64,000 bases of DNA. Source: Fidelibacterota bacterium (GTDB lineage Bacteria > Fidelibacterota > Marinisomatia > Marinisomatales > UBA1611). Below the pieces are notes generated by a model. It saw only the letters and a list, made by a program, of their open reading frames with translations, ran no database searches and was not told the DNA's origin. Below are positions 61,448 through 64,000 of the stretch, piece after piece. Location of the stretch: NCBI GenBank assembly GCA_002708715.1, contig PAPB01000037.1, forward strand, positions 51,803-115,802, written 5' to 3'. A program made the position numbers and the translations under genes. The first letter of the stretch is position 1. The number at the start of each line of letters is the position of its first letter.

Positions 61448-62416
61448 ATGGAATTTAAAAACCCCATATATCTGATGCTCTTATTTGCAATTCCTTTACT
61501 TGTTTTATGGTATTCCAAATACGGGAAAAATAAAGAAGCATTAATTCGTATATCATCAAAATTTTTTTTATCTAATGAGATTATAAAATCTGGAAGAAAT
61601 AAAAATTATTTGATTAAGTTATTTAATCTACTTGTATTATTATTAATTATAATTGGAATTGCGCGCCCCCAGCTAGTTGATAAATTATCAAAGACATCTA
61701 TTAATGTGGTTGATATGATACTTGTATTAGATATTAGCTCAAGTATGTTAGCAGATGACTTTAAGCCAAATCGTTTGGAAGCTGTAAAAAAAACAGCTAT
61801 TGATTTTATTGATTCAAGAAAAAATGATCGTATTGGAATATTAGTTTTTGCAGGAGAATCTTTTATCCAATGTCCTTTAACAATTGATAAAACTGTATTA
61901 AAATCTTTAGTAAAGGAGATAACTATTGCCTCTAAGGAATATGATGGAACTGCTATTGGCATGGCGATAGCCAATGCAACGAATCGACTTCGTAAGAGCG
62001 ATGTTGAAAGTAAAGTAATGATTCTCCTATCCGATGGAAGTAATAATTCAGGTGAGATTGACCCTAAAACTGCTTCAGAATTAGCAGCTCAATATAATAT
62101 CAAAATTTATACTATCGGTGCAGGTACAAATCAATCTTACACTAGGATACCTGGGCGTGGATTAATAAAGAATGAAATTGATGAGGAAACTTTGATTTAT
62201 ATTTCGAAGGTAACTGGTGGAAAATTTTTTCGTGCGACTGATGTTGCTGCTTTGGAATCTATTTATAATGAAATTGATATGTTGGAAAGATCTGAAATTG
62301 AAGTAAAAGAATATTCACAATATACTGAAATATATGGATGGTTTTTAATCCCTTCATTATTTTTAGGAATTTTTTCTGAATTAATACGCAGATTTTTATT
62401 TAGAAGTACAATTTAA
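61448..62416 (+). CDS. batA: BatA-like von Willebrand factor A domain membrane protein
   Basis: A 322-residue inner-membrane protein with two N-terminal helices (about 8-20 and 56-72), a VWA domain and a C-terminal helix. The metal-ion site DxSxS is Asp95, Ser97 and Ser99 (DISSSM), with later MIDAS residues in YDGTAIGMA and LSDGSNNSG. The architecture and gene order match BatA of the Bacteroides aerotolerance operon, whose precise role is still unsettled. No moxR or DUF58 gene is seen upstream, as the window passes straight from tatA through a 124-bp gap. It overlaps the next gene by one base. Confidence 0.85.
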   Translation: MEFKNPIYLMLLFAIPLLVLWYSKYGKNKEALIRISSKFFLSNEIIKSGRNKNYLIKLFNLLVLLLIIIGIARPQLVDKLSKTSINVVDMILVLDISSSMLADDFKPNRLEAVKKTAIDFIDSRKNDRIGILVFAGESFIQCPLTIDKTVLKSLVKEITIASKEYDGTAIGMAIANATNRLRKSDVESKVMILLSDGSNNSGEIDPKTASELAAQYNIKIYTIGAGTNQSYTRIPGRGLIKNEIDEETLIYISKVTGGKFFRATDVAALESIYNEIDMLERSEIEVKEYSQYTEIYGWFLIPSLFLGIFSELIRRFLFRSTI

Positions 62417-63411
62417 TGTCTTTTCGCTATGACTGGGTTTTATTTTTATTGCTGATGCAATTTATATATTGGATATTTTTATATTTTAAAAATAAAAATA
62501 CTTTAGATGAAAATTTTAGTAGTAACATAATAAAATCATTAACTCAAAAAACAAATATAAAGTTCATATTAATAAAAAATAGGTTGTTTTTATTAAGCCT
62601 TGCTATACTTACTTTTGCTGCCTCAGGTCCCCAGATAGGTACGAGAGTTCGTCCTATAGAAAGAAAAGGTGTAGATCTTGTTATAGTTTTAGATACATCA
62701 ATTAGTATGGATGCAAAAGACGTCACTCCATCTAGGCTTGAAAAAGCGAAATTTGAATTAAATAAATTAATAAGTAATCTATATGGTGATAGAGTCGCGA
62801 TTATAGTATTTGCTGGATCTAGTCATATGTATTTACCACTTACTTCTGATTATGAAGCTGCCTTATTGTTTTTGAATGAAATAGATACGGAGATGATACC
62901 TACTCAAGGTACTTCATTGAGTTCAGCTATTAATACTGCTCTCAAAGCCTTTGCAAATAATATTGATAAGTTCAAAGTTGTGTTATTAGTTACTGATGGA
63001 GAGGATCATGAAGGACAGGCGATTGATATATCTTCAACAGCAGCAGATAATGGTATGGTTATTAATACAATTGCTGTTGGTTCTAATGAAGGAGGTTTGA
63101 TACCATTGGAATCAGAAGGATCAGGTAAAATATTATATAAACGTGATAAAAAAGGTAAATTGATAACTTCAAAAATTAATCAAAATATTTTAAAAGAAAT
63201 CGCAGCAGCAGGTAATGGGTCATTTTATCGGTTTTCAAATAACAATGATTCATATAAACAGATTGAAGATGATATAAAGAATATGGAAAAAAAAACAATC
63301 TCTACTCATGAATTTTCTGAATATGAGGATCGTTTTCAGTTATTTGGTCTAATAGCATTTATTTTATTTATTATTTCTTTTGTTTATCCAACTATCACAA
63401 AAGAATTATGA
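62416..63411 (+). CDS. batB: BatB-like von Willebrand factor A domain membrane protein
   Basis: A 331-residue protein with the same layout as the preceding gene: two N-terminal membrane helices (about 7-24 and 50-69), a VWA domain, and a C-terminal helix. The MIDAS site is Asp93, Ser95 and Ser97 (DTSISMDAKD), with TQGTSLSSAI and VTDGEDHEGQA. It is a paralog of the BatA-like protein. The two probably form a membrane complex together with the TPR protein that follows. The stop overlaps the next ATG (ATGA). Confidence 0.85.
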   Translation: MSFRYDWVLFLLLMQFIYWIFLYFKNKNTLDENFSSNIIKSLTQKTNIKFILIKNRLFLLSLAILTFAASGPQIGTRVRPIERKGVDLVIVLDTSISMDAKDVTPSRLEKAKFELNKLISNLYGDRVAIIVFAGSSHMYLPLTSDYEAALLFLNEIDTEMIPTQGTSLSSAINTALKAFANNIDKFKVVLLVTDGEDHEGQAIDISSTAADNGMVINTIAVGSNEGGLIPLESEGSGKILYKRDKKGKLITSKINQNILKEIAAAGNGSFYRFSNNNDSYKQIEDDIKNMEKKTISTHEFSEYEDRFQLFGLIAFILFIISFVYPTITKEL

Positions 63412-64000
63412 TATTAAAATTATTACTTTTTTTTGTTCTGCTGGGGTTTTGTTTTGCTCAAGATAAGGGTAAAAAAGCCTTTGATAACAAAGATTATGAT
63501 AAAGCATATCAATATTATCAAAATATTTTAGAAAGAAGGAAAAATGATTCATCTGCCAAATTTGGTGCTGGAGTATCAGCATATAAAAGAATGGATTTTG
63601 ATAATGCCAAAGATTATTTCAATGAAGTTAAAAATAACAAAGATAAAATTTTATCAAGTAAAGCATATTATAATCTTGCAAATATTTATCGGGATGAAAA
63701 TAAGATAGAAGAAAGCCTAGATTATTTAAAAAAAGCAATTGAATTAAACCCTCAAGATCAAGATGCAAAGATCAATTTTGAATTATTAAAGAAAATGGTT
63801 AATGAAAAAGATAAAAGCCAAAAGAATGATCAAGGTTCAAATTCTGATAAAGAAGATAAACAAAAGGATGATCAAGGTTCAAATTCTGGTAAAGAAGATA
63901 AACAAAAGGATGATCAAGGTTCAAATTCTGATAAAGAAGATAAACAAAAGGATGATCAAGGTTCAAATTCTGATAAAGAAGATAAACAAAAGGATGATCA
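63408..64000 (+). CDS. BatC-like TPR protein with tandem-repeat tail, 3' end outside window
   Basis: An exported protein whose gene runs off the window; at least 197 codons are present. The start is ATG in an ATGA overlap with batB. A signal peptide (MILKLLLFFVLLGFCFAQ) is followed by about three TPR-like units (KAFDNKDYDKAYQYYQNIL, GVSAYKRMDFDNAKDYFNEV, NLANIYRDENKIEESLDYLKKAI), as in BatC or BatE. After residue 140 the protein becomes a near-identical 14-residue repeat, DQGSNSDKEDKQKD. The TPR part probably binds the VWA proteins; the charged repeat tail is likely a flexible periplasmic spacer. The position and TPRs match BatC, but the repeat tail is unusual. Confidence 0.8.
   Translation, partial: MILKLLLFFVLLGFCFAQDKGKKAFDNKDYDKAYQYYQNILERRKNDSSAKFGAGVSAYKRMDFDNAKDYFNEVKNNKDKILSSKAYYNLANIYRDENKIEESLDYLKKAIELNPQDQDAKINFELLKKMVNEKDKSQKNDQGSNSDKEDKQKDDQGSNSGKEDKQKDDQGSNSDKEDKQKDDQGSNSDKEDKQKDD
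63828..64000 (+). repeat. 42-bp tandem repeat within the BatC-like gene
   Basis: A 42-bp unit starting GATCAAGGTTCAAATTCT repeats at 63828, 63870, 63912 and 63954, with a fifth copy begun at 63996 where the window ends. The copies are identical except for one substitution (GAT to GGT) in the second. Because 42 is divisible by three, the repeat keeps the reading frame and changes only the length of the protein tail. Confidence 0.95.

Noticed and set aside
61606..61974. A 122-codon open frame on the - strand inside batA
   Set aside because: It lies wholly antisense to the VWA domain of BatA and has no family resemblance.
63828..64000. A CRISPR array or spacer-like repeat
   Set aside because: The units abut with no spacers and keep the reading frame of the TPR protein, so this is a coding tandem repeat.

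Overview
The window is a compact, AT-rich bacterial chromosome segment with almost all genes on the + strand, many 1-31 bp gene overlaps and frequent TTG start codons. The combination of a PorV/PorQ-type outer-membrane protein, a PorZ-like propeller protein, a TonB-dependent receptor with a carboxypeptidase-regulatory-like N-domain, a DUF5683-like protein, BatA/BatB/BatC-type genes and a Wzi-like barrel points to a Gram-negative member of the Fibrobacteres-Chlorobi-Bacteroidetes (FCB) group. A marine Marinimicrobia/SAR406-like lineage is my best guess, but this is inference from gene content, not from a phylogeny.

Region 1 (1-28316) is one large surface-polysaccharide locus. It holds a polysaccharide deacetylase cut by the window edge, 13 probable glycosyltransferases (seven GT4, four GT2, one exostosin/GT47-like, one unassigned GT-A-like), three asparagine-synthase-family proteins (two full length, one without the glutaminase domain), a Wzy-like polymerase, a CapK/PaaK-like adenylate-forming enzyme, a Wzi-like outer-membrane barrel, a DegT-type aminotransferase, and an 860-residue fusion of a membrane phosphoglycosyltransferase with a PglF/CapD-like 4,6-dehydratase. 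The last two suggest that the lipid-linked repeat begins with a 4-amino-trideoxy (bacillosamine-like) sugar. No flippase (Wzx), Wza or Wzc is in the window. A hairpin-rich 283-bp leader, the longest non-coding stretch, precedes the fusion gene.

Region 2 (28317-38692) is mixed: an aldehyde dehydrogenase, two small exported proteins of unknown function, a PorZ-like type IX secretion protein, a membrane-anchored SGNH hydrolase, an OPT-family peptide transporter on the - strand and, divergent from it, a TPP riboswitch controlling a TonB-dependent receptor, presumably for uptake of thiamin or a precursor.

Region 3 (38693-42384) is the conserved translation and export operon ffh-rpsP-khpA-rimM-trmD-rplS, closed by a strong rho-independent terminator. 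Region 4 (42385-49378) carries selA-selB (selenocysteine insertion), mutS and a PorV/PorQ-like gene. Region 5 (49454-61323) is a housekeeping run: yicC, gmk, rpoZ, a family 4 uracil-DNA glycosylase, dnaB, rel/spoT, an HU-like gene, ruvX, lnt, a DUF5683-like gene, truA, an HtrA/Deg protease, pssA, a DUF4321-like gene and tatA. Region 6 (61448-64000) is a Bat operon of two von Willebrand A membrane proteins and a TPR protein that ends in near-perfect 42-bp tandem repeats and runs off the window.

The best candidates for something undescribed are the polysaccharide locus with its three asparagine-synthase-like enzymes, the phosphoglycosyltransferase-dehydratase fusion with its structured leader, and the TPP-riboswitch-controlled outer-membrane receptor whose ribosome-binding site lies inside the aptamer core. 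No CRISPR array, insertion sequence, prophage, tRNA or rRNA gene was found.
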